From NCBI RefSeq assembly GCF_004360145.1, contig NZ_ML178713.1, forward strand, positions 1 to 64,000: a stretch of 64,000 bases of DNA, in the 5' to 3' direction. This stretch comes from Aliiroseovarius marinus. GTDB taxonomy: Bacteria > Pseudomonadota > Alphaproteobacteria > Rhodobacterales > Rhodobacteraceae. The position numbers and the translations under genes were made by a program. This document shows, piece by piece, positions 28,780 to 37,196 of the stretch (position 1 is its first letter; every line of letters starts with the position of its first letter). Below the pieces are notes generated by a model. The model ran no database searches. It worked only from the letters and a program-made list of their open reading frames with translations, and was not told where the DNA came from.

Positions 28780-29655
28780 TCAGCGGAGATAGCCGATCGC
28801 ATATGTCGGGGTGATCATCTGCGACTGGATATATTGATCCAACGCGTCTGGATCGGGCTGCGTGCGGGTTTTCGTCTCGTCCCGCGCAAGGCCACCAGTG
28901 ATGAAAAGAGAATCGATATCCTCGCCCAAGGCGCCTTTGATGTCGGTCGCGATGCCGTCGCCGATGGCCAGAATGCGGTTGTCCGGCACCGATTTGCCCT
29001 CGGCCACCATGCGGCGGCGGGCGAGGTCATAGATCGGCGGATGGGGCTTGCCAAAATACAGGCTCTCTCCGCCCATTTCCGTATACATTTGCGCGATTGC
29101 ACCCGCGCACCATTCCCGCGCCTCGCCGCGATCCACAATAATGTCGGGATTCGCGCAGAGCAATTTGACCCCGCGCTGTTTCGCCATCAGAAGATCCGCG
29201 CGCCATGTGTCAGGATCCGCCATCGGGTCGAAGGGGCCACAGCATACGATGCCCTCGGCCTCGGCCACGGGGACGCGGGTGATGTCGACGGGGGTATCGA
29301 TCACCTCCATTGGTTCGAAGAAACCGGCGTCGCGCTCCCATTCGCCCATGAAGAAGACGTTGTTGCCCACCGCACCCGTGAACATCGCCGCCCGCGCGCT
29401 GTCGCCCGACGTTGCGATGGTGTCATAGCAGTCCGAGGGTACGCCGAATTCCGGCAACTGCTCCATCACGCCCGCGCGGGGTTTGGGCGAGTTCGTGACC
29501 AACACCACATAACCGCCATTCGCACGGTAGGCGCGCAGGGCGGCCACAGCCTCGTCAAACGCGGTGATCCCGTTATGCACACAGCCCCAAAGGTCGACGA
29601 ACAGCGCGTCGTAATTCGCAGAAATCTCGGACAAGCTGGTGATGATACGGGTCAT
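28780..29655 (-). CDS. HAD superfamily hydrolase, TIGR01459 type (class IIA)
   Basis: A 291-aa HAD-IIA hydrolase. Motif I is present as ALFVDLWGCVHNG, with Asp-x-Trp in place of the usual DxDG, which is characteristic of this alphaproteobacterial subfamily; motif II is VLVTNSPKPR, motif III Lys in SLYFGKPHPPIYDL, and motif IV ILAIGDGIATDIKGAL. The altered motif I (second acid replaced by Trp) raises doubt whether it is a normal phosphatase. First gene of the run continuing with MaoC and ribF. Confidence 0.87.
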   Translation of the reverse strand: MTRIITSLSEISANYDALFVDLWGCVHNGITAFDEAVAALRAYRANGGYVVLVTNSPKPRAGVMEQLPEFGVPSDCYDTIATSGDSARAAMFTGAVGNNVFFMGEWERDAGFFEPMEVIDTPVDITRVPVAEAEGIVCCGPFDPMADPDTWRADLLMAKQRGVKLLCANPDIIVDRGEAREWCAGAIAQMYTEMGGESLYFGKPHPPIYDLARRRMVAEGKSVPDNRILAIGDGIATDIKGALGEDIDSLFITGGLARDETKTRTQPDPDALDQYIQSQMITPTYAIGYLR

Positions 29656-29792
29656 GGCGCGGTCTCCTTAGTTGCTGGAGATATGGCAGAGGGGAGGCGG
29701 GGTGGCTAGGGGGAGTTGTATGGAATGCATATCCAGATCTATGCTGCGTTTTCGAGGATTCCATTCTATTGGGGCAACTAGGAGTAAGTTGC

Positions 29793-30059
29793 ATGGCATT
29801 TAAGCTCATCACGTTGACGAATGGCGGTGTTAGCTTGGAGTTCGATCAAAGCGACCTCCCAATCGTTGTGGAGGCGATTACGGCGCTATACGGAACGCCA
29901 GTTATGCGAAAGCAAGTTCTTTGCGAGCTTTGGGAGTTTGGGGGTGGGGAACTCATTTACTACAATGAATGGGATCCCTGTTTGATCGCCCAATCTGAGG
30001 AAAGCAATGAAGCGCTTCAAAACCTCAATTCCGTGTTGGGTGAACGGCAGTCGGGTTAA
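29793..30059 (+). CDS. Hypothetical protein, 88 aa
   Basis: I do not recognise this family. The protein starts MAFKLITLTNGGVSLEFDQS and contains LPIVVEAITALYGTPVMRK and GGGELIYYNEWDPCLI; it is acidic, soluble, with no signal or membrane segment. GGAG 8 bases before the ATG supports translation. Its AT-richer composition differs from neighbours, and it lies next to a palindromic repeat and another orphan gene, suggesting recent acquisition. Confidence 0.6.
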   Translation: MAFKLITLTNGGVSLEFDQSDLPIVVEAITALYGTPVMRKQVLCELWEFGGGELIYYNEWDPCLIAQSEESNEALQNLNSVLGERQSG

Positions 30060-30087
30060 AGGTCTGCTCTCTAGGAATTGACAGTTC

Positions 30088-30166
30088 GCCCGGCATCGCC
30101 GGGCAGCGCCCGACCACCCCCCATGGGCGGGCGCTTCACGCCCACCCGCGGTCAGGCGCTGCCCGC
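30088..30166. repeat. REP-like palindromic repeat, copy A
   Basis: A 79-bp element. A small hairpin GCCCGGC/GCCGGGC (30088-30104) is followed by a large imperfect palindrome whose arms are GGGCAGCGCC (30101-30110) and GGCGCTGCCC (30155-30164). Inside are GCCCGACC, GGGCGGGCGC and GCCCACCC. Copy B at 62831-62910 has the same parts in the same order. Its right end reaches into the 3' end of the following minus-strand gene. Confidence 0.7.
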
Positions 30167-30586
30167 GCTTACTTGTGGGATCGGTAGGTTCATGCGTAGA
30201 CAATCACCTTCGTAGGTCAGGTGTAATTCTTTTCCATTGGAAAGCCCAAAACGGATCTCTTCACTATGTTGAGTTTTCCTGAGCGTTACGCTCCGAACAA
30301 CGGTGGCGCGTGTAGCTTCATGGTGGCTAATCGGTAGGATGAGGGTTCGGCCATACTCCGCCATGTCGACCGACGTCTGCGTCACTTTCTCGATAGTAAA
30401 CTGGTCCGCGCTGCTGTTGCCGCGAACCAGAATGGAAGCAGACGCGGTTGGTGACTTGAACGCCAACGACATTAGTTCCTCGCTGATGTTTCCGCTGCCC
30501 TTCGGGTGCTCATGAACTTCAATTGAAAACGTTGAAAGCTCAAGGCCGATCGCCTCTTCTAAAAGTGCTTGGTGTCTTGTTTTCAT
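30152..30586 (-). CDS. Hypothetical protein, 144 aa
   Basis: No family is recognised. The chosen start gives MKTRHQALLEEAIGLELSTF; an upstream ATG at 30640 would add 18 residues but lacks a ribosome site, while AGG lies 8 bases before 30586. The body looks like a beta-rich soluble protein (TEEIRFGL-like strands, ELHLTYEGDCLRMNLP). The last residues, SAGSA, are encoded by the palindromic repeat, so the C-terminus may have been replaced by repeat insertion. Composition is AT-richer than neighbouring genes. Confidence 0.5.
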   Translation of the reverse strand: MKTRHQALLEEAIGLELSTFSIEVHEHPKGSGNISEELMSLAFKSPTASASILVRGNSSADQFTIEKVTQTSVDMAEYGRTLILPISHHEATRATVVRSVTLRKTQHSEEIRFGLSNGKELHLTYEGDCLRMNLPIPQVSAGSA

Positions 30587-30703
30587 CGCAAATGCCTGAA
30601 TCAAATAGCCCGCTCTGTTGTACGGGCCACGTTTCCGCATGTGAACAGGGCTTAAACGGCCAAACCCGGAATGGTCGGCAATAGCGGCCCATGATGCCCC
30701 TCT

Positions 30704-31285
30704 TCAATTCCCGGCGCGTTGCATCATCATCATGTGCACGGCATGCATCCCTTGCGACGCCATGGCCGAAACTTCTTGGGCGTGGAGCTGCAAGGCGTTG
30801 ACCACATCTGGATCGTCTGAGGTCTGCGTCACGACAATGCCCTCGTCCGTTACCTCGATGGTGTTTGAGATCGTCTCGGCGCGGTCAAAGAAGATGTCCA
30901 GTGTCGGGCTTTGAATGATGATTTTCGGATCGTCCTGACGCTCGACCCGGTCGACCATGCCCACCACATGGCTGACAAGCACTTCCATGACCTCGGGGTT
31001 GGTTGATCGGGTCACCGTGCGAATGCCGTCGGGCAGGTTCTCGACCACGCGTTCAAGCGTTCTGAAGTTGCGGAACAGGATGGCCAGTTCCTGACTTTCC
31101 TCGGGCGTTGCATTCTCGCCGCGTAGCCCGGGCATGCGCATCTCGTCATGTCCGGTGCCGTCTGCGCCATGAAGGTGCCCGTGTCCGTGATTCATCTGAG
31201 CGTAGGCGCCGACGCCGGACGCCACGCTGATCGTTGCGATCAGGGCGATGGATCGGAGTGTCGGGTATCGCAAGGAAAAACGCAT
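30704..31285 (-). CDS. Exported His/Met-rich hypothetical protein, 193 aa
   Basis: Signal peptide at residues 1-29 (RSIALIATISVASGVGAYAQ) followed directly by a metal-binding-like stretch MNHGHGHLHGADGTGHDEMRM. The rest is helical (LAILFRNFRTLERVVENLPDGI, VLVSHVVGMVDRVE) and ends with MHAVHMMMMQRAGN. Spaced His and Met residues suggest copper or other metal binding in the periplasm, but no characterised family is recognised. The start at 31285 is chosen because it begins the signal peptide; the frame extends upstream without one. Confidence 0.72.
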   Translation of the reverse strand: MRFSLRYPTLRSIALIATISVASGVGAYAQMNHGHGHLHGADGTGHDEMRMPGLRGENATPEESQELAILFRNFRTLERVVENLPDGIRTVTRSTNPEVMEVLVSHVVGMVDRVERQDDPKIIIQSPTLDIFFDRAETISNTIEVTDEGIVVTQTSDDPDVVNALQLHAQEVSAMASQGMHAVHMMMMQRAGN

Positions 31286-31370
31286 TTGAGCACCTTCATT
31301 GGAATGTGCTGCGTGCCTATCACATTCGCATGTGTTCGGGAAATGAGCTTTCTGTGAGGTGGCCCCAAAC

Positions 31371-31397
31371 AAAAAGGCCCGCGCGATTGCACGGGCC
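31371..31397 (-). terminator. Rho-independent terminator of ppaC
   Basis: On the minus strand GGCCCG/CGGGCC (31392-31397 and 31376-31381) with a 10-base loop is followed by TTTTT. It sits about 20 bases past the ppaC stop. Confidence 0.85.
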
Positions 31398-31419
31398 AGT
31401 TTGAGAGTTTTTGAACGGC

Positions 31420-32340
31420 TTAGACAGCCAGGTTCGGAATGATCTGCTTTTTGCGGCTCATGATGCCGGGCAGGACGACGGCGTCGCCCTCAACAGTGGC
31501 GCCAAAGCTCTTCTCAGCCACGCCCTTCACAACGTCGTTCGGGATCAGCAGGGTGGCTTCTTCCTTCAGGATGTCCACGACGAACAGCAGAACTTCGTCC
31601 ACGCCGTCTTCAGCGGCGACGGTTTTGAAGGTCTCGATCAGGCTTTCTTTACGGCCCAGCGGGATTTCCGGAGCGGTGGTTTCCAGAACCGACACGCGGA
31701 ACTTGGTGCCCGACACTTCATATTCTTTCGAGTCCATGCGGATCAGTTCCGCGTCCGAGAATGCCGATACGTCCGATTTGGCGGCGAACATCTCGGCCGC
31801 GTATTCGGTGACGTTGATGCCCAGATCAGCGGCCAGAGCAGCCACGACTTCGCGGTCGCGGTCGGTGGTGGTGGGCGAGCGGAATTCCAGCGTGTCCGAT
31901 AGGATGCAGGTCAGAGCGGCACCCTTGATGTTTTCCGGCATCTTCGCGGCGTCGTCACCCATCAGGTCGTACATGATGGTCGCGGTGCAAGCCAGCGGAC
32001 GGATGGTGATGTCGATCGGGCCTTTGGTTTCCAGACCGCCAACCAGCTTGTGGTGGTCGATGATGGCCTGAACGTCTGCGCCGTTGATGTTGGCGGGCAG
32101 CTCGGCCGGGTTGTTGGTGTCGACTACAACGCAAGGCTGATCGTCGGCCACGTCCTCGATGATGTCCAGCATGTCAAAGCCCCAGCGCTCCAACATGAAG
32201 GCAGCTTCGGTGTTGGGCTGGCCCAGCAGAACCGGCTTGGCGTCAACGCCTTTCACTTCATTTAGGTACCAAGCCCAAACCAGCGGCGAGCCGGTCGAGT
32301 CGGTGTCAGGCGATTTGTGGCCGAATACGAGGGTGGTCAT
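31420..32340 (-). CDS. ppaC: Manganese-dependent inorganic pyrophosphatase (family II, DHH)
   Basis: A 306-aa enzyme hydrolysing pyrophosphate to phosphate. DHH-family motifs: FGHKSPDTDSTGSPLVWAW (metal ligands), VVVDTNNPAELP, AIIDHHKLVGG (the DHH), and the DHHA2 C-terminal domain with LPGIMSRKKQIIP (substrate-binding SRKKQ). The start at 32340 begins MTTLVFGHKSPD; upstream in-frame ATGs (MMHM) are possible. Family II enzymes prefer Mn2+ or Co2+. Confidence 0.94.
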   Translation of the reverse strand: MTTLVFGHKSPDTDSTGSPLVWAWYLNEVKGVDAKPVLLGQPNTEAAFMLERWGFDMLDIIEDVADDQPCVVVDTNNPAELPANINGADVQAIIDHHKLVGGLETKGPIDITIRPLACTATIMYDLMGDDAAKMPENIKGAALTCILSDTLEFRSPTTTDRDREVVAALAADLGINVTEYAAEMFAAKSDVSAFSDAELIRMDSKEYEVSGTKFRVSVLETTAPEIPLGRKESLIETFKTVAAEDGVDEVLLFVVDILKEEATLLIPNDVVKGVAEKSFGATVEGDAVVLPGIMSRKKQIIPNLAV

Positions 32341-32527
32341 ATGCATCATCCGTCTATGTGTGATCGTGTTTGCGTGCCTTATAGAAAGGCCGATGCGCCT
32401 TGTCATCCCTGATAGGGCCAACATCTGTGCAGTTGCAGAAAACCCGTCATGTGTTGCGCGCAAACCCCTTGCGGTTCGTGCGTCGCGTGGCGAAACTGTC
32501 GGGACGTCCAATTGAAAGCGTCCTCCT

Positions 32528-33178
32528 GTGAGCAAACCCGCCGAAACCGACTTGTATGCACCTGTCAAAACGTGGCTTGAGGGGCTTGGCTATGAGGTCA
32601 AAGCTGAAGTCGGGGCGGCGGATGTAGTGGCCCTACGTGATGGCGATGATGTGCCGGTGATTGTCGAACTGAAGGCGGGCTTCTCGCTGACCTTATTGCA
32701 GCAGGCCGTCGCACGGCAGGCGATCAGCGATCTGGTCTATGTGGCCGTGCCGCGTTGGTCAGGCAAGCCGGGGTGGCGGGCGTTCAAGGGGAATGTCGGG
32801 TTGTGCAAGCGGTTGGGGCTGGGCGTTGTCTCGGTCCGGTTAAAAGATGGGTTTGTGCAGGTCCATGCCGATCCCGGTCCGTTTCAGCCGCGCAAATCTA
32901 AGGTGAAGGCCGGGCGATTGCTGTCCGAGTTCGCGCGGCGCGAGGGGGATCCGAACACCGGCGGCACCAACGGCAAGCTTGTCACCGCCTATCGTCAGGA
33001 TGCCGAGAAGTTGCGCGCCTATCTGGCCGAACATGGCCCCAGCCGCGGGGCCGAGGTGGCCAAGGCGACAGGGGTCGAGAAGGCGACCAACATGATGGCG
33101 ACCAATCACTATGGCTGGTTCGAGCGGGTCGAACGCGGGGTGTACGGATTAACGCAGGTGGGGCGGGCCACGGGATAA
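32528..33178 (+). CDS. DUF2161 family, PDDEXK-like nuclease-fold protein
   Basis: A 216-aa protein with GTG start. Residues 5-50 resemble a PDDEXK core: ETDLYAPVKTWLEGLGYEVKAEVGAADVVAL, then VIVELKAGF, giving E, D and ExK ligands. The C-terminal part (LRAYLAEHGPSRGAEVAKATGVEKATNMM) looks like a winged helix-turn-helix, so the protein may bind DNA. Alphaproteobacterial DUF2161 proteins have no established role. It stands alone, divergent from ppaC. Confidence 0.82.
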   Translation: MSKPAETDLYAPVKTWLEGLGYEVKAEVGAADVVALRDGDDVPVIVELKAGFSLTLLQQAVARQAISDLVYVAVPRWSGKPGWRAFKGNVGLCKRLGLGVVSVRLKDGFVQVHADPGPFQPRKSKVKAGRLLSEFARREGDPNTGGTNGKLVTAYRQDAEKLRAYLAEHGPSRGAEVAKATGVEKATNMMATNHYGWFERVERGVYGLTQVGRATG

Positions 33179-33189
33179 ATCCGATAATT

Positions 33190-33203
33190 TTGATCAGGAT
33201 CAA
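33190..33203 (+). promoter_or_regulatory. FnrL box upstream of the dihaem peroxidase
   Basis: A perfect FNR-type palindrome TTGATCAGGATCAA, 54 bases before the start codon of the peroxidase gene. Matches the FnrL consensus TTGAT-N4-ATCAA and suggests induction at low oxygen. Confidence 0.85.
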
Positions 33204-33257
33204 GTTGCGCTTTCCGCGCGCTGCGCTAGAAGGGCAGGGTAACCCAAGGATATTCCC

Positions 33258-34382
33258 ATGCGCCCGCTTCTGATTTCCGCCCTTCTGACCGTCACGGCGT
33301 CCCCCATTTATGCGTTCGATACGCTGGAAGAGCTGGGCGAGGCGCTGTTCTTCGACGTGAACCTCTCAAAGAACCGGACGCAGTCCTGCGCGACCTGCCA
33401 TGATCCCGAGTTTGCTTTCGTGGACCCGCGTGAAACGGCTGCAGGGCGTGCCGTATCGCTGGGAGATGACGGCGAAAGCCTTGGGGATCGCAGTGCGCCG
33501 ACCGCTGGCTATGCGATGTTCACGCCGGACTTCGAGCAGTTGGATCAGGCGGCATGGCGCGGCGGGATGTTCTGGGATGGCCGCGCGGCGGGGCTCGCTG
33601 GGCAGGCGGGTGGTCCGCCGTTGAACCCGATCGAGATGGGCATGCCCGACAAGGCGTCTGTGGTTGCGCGACTGCAAGAGGATGCGGGTTATGTCACCGG
33701 GTTTAAGGCACTGTTCGGCGCGGGGATTTGGAAGTCCGATGATGCCGCCTATGAGGCCATGACGCAGGCGATTGCAGCCTTCGAAAGCACCCCGCTTTTC
33801 GCGCCGTTCGATAGCAAATACGACCGCTACCTTCGGGGCGAGGTTGAGCTGACCGCAGAAGAAGAGCTTGGTCGCGTGCTGTTCACGTCTCAGCAATTCA
33901 CCAATTGCAACCTGTGCCACCAGCTGCGCCCGTCCCCCATCGCGCCGGACGAGACGTTCACGAATTACGAGTATCACAACATTGGCGTTCCGAAGAACGC
34001 GGCGGCCCGCGCTGTGAATGGCGCAACAGGGTCTGATACCGGATTGCTGTCCAATCCCGCGGTCGACGCGGCCTCGGCGGCGGGGCGGTTCAAAGTGCCC
34101 ACGTTGCGCAACGTGGCCGTGACCGGCCCGTATATGCATAACGGTGTGTTCCAAGACCTGCGTACGGTGGTGCTGTTCTATAACAAGTACAACACGAGGA
34201 ACCCGGATCGGCAGATCAATCCGGAAACCGGCAAGCCTTGGGCGATGCCCGAAATCCCGCAGAACCTGTCCGTCATGGAGCTGACGGAAGGTCCTGCCTT
34301 AGATGATCGGCGGATTGATGCCCTGGTCGCGTTTATGAAAACGCTGACCGATCAGCGGTACAAGCATTTGCTGGAAGAGTAG
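33258..34382 (+). CDS. Dihaem cytochrome c peroxidase (CcpA/MauG family)
   Basis: A 374-aa periplasmic protein with signal peptide (LLISALLTVTASPIYA). Two c-type haem sites: CATCH at residues 44-48 and CNLCH at 217-221. GMFWDGRAAGLAGQAGGPPLNPIEMGM, KVPTLRNVAVTGPYMHNGVF and LVAFMKTLTD are the family landmarks. These enzymes reduce H2O2 with electrons from cytochrome c; the methylamine-dehydrogenase maturation enzyme MauG is a relative, but no mau genes are here. The FnrL box upstream links it to the micro-aerobic respiratory genes further along. Confidence 0.92.
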   Translation: MRPLLISALLTVTASPIYAFDTLEELGEALFFDVNLSKNRTQSCATCHDPEFAFVDPRETAAGRAVSLGDDGESLGDRSAPTAGYAMFTPDFEQLDQAAWRGGMFWDGRAAGLAGQAGGPPLNPIEMGMPDKASVVARLQEDAGYVTGFKALFGAGIWKSDDAAYEAMTQAIAAFESTPLFAPFDSKYDRYLRGEVELTAEEELGRVLFTSQQFTNCNLCHQLRPSPIAPDETFTNYEYHNIGVPKNAAARAVNGATGSDTGLLSNPAVDAASAAGRFKVPTLRNVAVTGPYMHNGVFQDLRTVVLFYNKYNTRNPDRQINPETGKPWAMPEIPQNLSVMELTEGPALDDRRIDALVAFMKTLTDQRYKHLLEE

Positions 34383-34424
34383 AGCACGTGCTGCGCTGCG
34401 GCGACGAAATTTTCCCGGCCTTTG

Positions 34425-34453
34425 TTGACTCCCCCATTTCGCACCCCTAACTA
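34425..34453 (+). promoter_or_regulatory. Sigma70-like promoter of groESL
   Basis: TTGACT (34425-34430) and TAACTA (34448-34453) are separated by 17 bases. The predicted transcription start falls at or just before the CIRCE element, the usual arrangement for repression by HrcA. Confidence 0.75.
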
Positions 34454-34460
34454 TGCGCCG

Positions 34461-34487
34461 TTAGCACTCGCAACGGGTGAGTGCTAA
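34461..34487 (+). promoter_or_regulatory. CIRCE operator (HrcA-binding site) of groESL
   Basis: Perfect 9-9-9 inverted repeat: TTAGCACTC (34461-34469), a 9-base spacer GCAACGGGT, and GAGTGCTAA (34479-34487). This is the CIRCE consensus. HrcA bound here blocks groESL transcription and is itself folded by GroEL, giving feedback control under heat stress. Confidence 0.97.
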
Positions 34488-34520
34488 TGGAACGTTAACT
34501 GAGCTTAGGGAGTCTCAGAA

Positions 34521-34808
34521 ATGGCTTTTACCCCGCTGCATGACCGCGTGCTGGTACGCCGCGTAGAGAGCGACGAAAAAACCGCTGGTGGTCTGATCAT
34601 TCCGGATAGCGCCAAAGAAAAACCTGCTGAAGGTCTGGTTGTGGCTGTTGGCGCTGGCGCCAAAGACGACGACGGCGATCGTATCGCAATGGACGTCAAA
34701 GAAGGCGACAAGATCCTGTTCGGCAAATGGTCCGGCACCGAAATCACCATCGACGGTGAAGAGCTGCTGATCATGAAAGAAGCCGACATCATGGGCATCC
34801 TGTCCTGA
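34521..34808 (+). CDS. groES: Co-chaperonin GroES
   Basis: A 95-aa lid of the GroEL chamber. Sequence [36 protein letters not shown] covers the core and the mobile loop (residues about 17-33); [30 protein letters not shown] is the C-terminal family signature. TTAGGGAG lies before the ATG. Codon use is of the highly expressed type. Confidence 0.98.
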   Translation: MAFTPLHDRVLVRRVESDEKTAGGLIIPDSAKEKPAEGLVVAVGAGAKDDDGDRIAMDVKEGDKILFGKWSGTEITIDGEELLIMKEADIMGILS

Positions 34809-34859
34809 TCGTCTGCTGACTGAATATCTGAATTACACGAATTTACTGGAGTAAGCTAA

Positions 34860-36509
<1,650 letters not shown>

Positions 36510-36510
36510 T

Positions 36511-36618
36511 CAGAATTCGCATCGCGAATTCTGATGGCGTCAGGCGAGTTCCCAACGGGAAATCGCCGAGAGCTACCCGGCGACAGGCGATTGGCCGTCA
36601 GGCCAATCTGCCGAGAGC
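36511..36618 (+). other. Structured 3' untranslated region of groESL with tandem hairpin units
   Basis: Just after the groEL stop is a perfect 10-bp hairpin CAGAATTCGC/GCGAATTCTG (36511-36520 and 36524-36533, loop ATC). Two similar units follow: 36541-36574 and 36584-36618. Each begins CAGGCGA, holds its own inner stem-loop (TTCCC/GGGAA; GATTGGCC/GGCCAATC), and ends GCCGAGAGC. The inner stems differ in sequence while the flanks are conserved, as expected for an RNA element kept for its fold. No known RNA family is recognised. Confidence 0.55.
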
Positions 36619-36641
36619 CAAACAGCCTAAAAGAATAAAGC

Positions 36642-36667
36642 AAAGGCGTCCCTTGTGGCGCCTTTGT
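36642..36667 (+). terminator. Terminator of groESL
   Basis: AAAGGCG/CGCCTTT with a 10-base loop, followed by GTTGTGTTT. On the other strand it is followed by GCTTTATTCTTTT, so it may also end the convergent PACE transporter message. Confidence 0.7.
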
Positions 36668-36678
36668 TGTGTTTGGGG

Positions 36679-37113
36679 CTAGGCGACCGCGCGCACCGGG
36701 AACAGGCGGTCATATCCCAGCGTGAACAGATAGGTGTAGAACACGACGAAAGTGGTGACGGTCAGATCAGTGGCGATGGCCTCGATCAGTCCAAGCTGCA
36801 GCCACCACATGTAAATCGGAAGCGAGGTCACCAGCAGGGTCAGTTCGAACCCGGTGGCATGCATGATCCGACCGATGGCTGAGCGATCAGACGAAATCCG
36901 ACCCGCGCGCGCATCCACCCGATCAAAGACCCAGTTATAGACGAGATTTATCGCCATGGCTTTAAGCGACAGAATTAGCCCCAAGGCGCCGATCTCGTGC
37001 AGCGCCTTGTCAAAATAGATCGCGCCCACGGGGACAAGAAGCGCCATCAACAGCAGCTCGAAACTGATCGTGTACCTCAACCGATCACGGCCGGTACGCA
37101 TGGGGGTGTCCAT
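36679..37113 (-). CDS. PACE family efflux transporter
   Basis: A 144-aa protein with four transmembrane helices built as two tandem bacterial transmembrane pair (BTP) domains: RDRLRYTISFELLLMALLVPVGAIYF, KAMAINLVYNWVFDR, RIMHATGFELTLLVTSLPIYMWW and ATDLTVTTFVVFYTYLFTLGYDR. The PACE family (AceI type) exports chlorhexidine and short-chain diamines by proton antiport. AAAGGG before the ATG at 37113 favours that start over GTG at 37134. Divergent from a LysR regulator, the same layout as aceI-aceR. Confidence 0.9.
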   Translation of the reverse strand: MDTPMRTGRDRLRYTISFELLLMALLVPVGAIYFDKALHEIGALGLILSLKAMAINLVYNWVFDRVDARAGRISSDRSAIGRIMHATGFELTLLVTSLPIYMWWLQLGLIEAIATDLTVTTFVVFYTYLFTLGYDRLFPVRAVA

Positions 37114-37196
37114 CGGGTGCCCTTTCCTGTTCACCCTTCATCTATCAAAGATTCTGCGGTAATAAAGTTCGTATGTATCTAATTAAGAGATAGGTC

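Noticed and set aside
33258-34382. MauG (methylamine dehydrogenase maturation)
   Set aside because: No mau genes adjoin it, and the FnrL box and respiratory context fit a cytochrome c peroxidase better.
34383-34520. ROSE-type RNA thermometer before groES
   Set aside because: The leader is short and occupied by CIRCE; no hairpin masking the ribosome site is evident.
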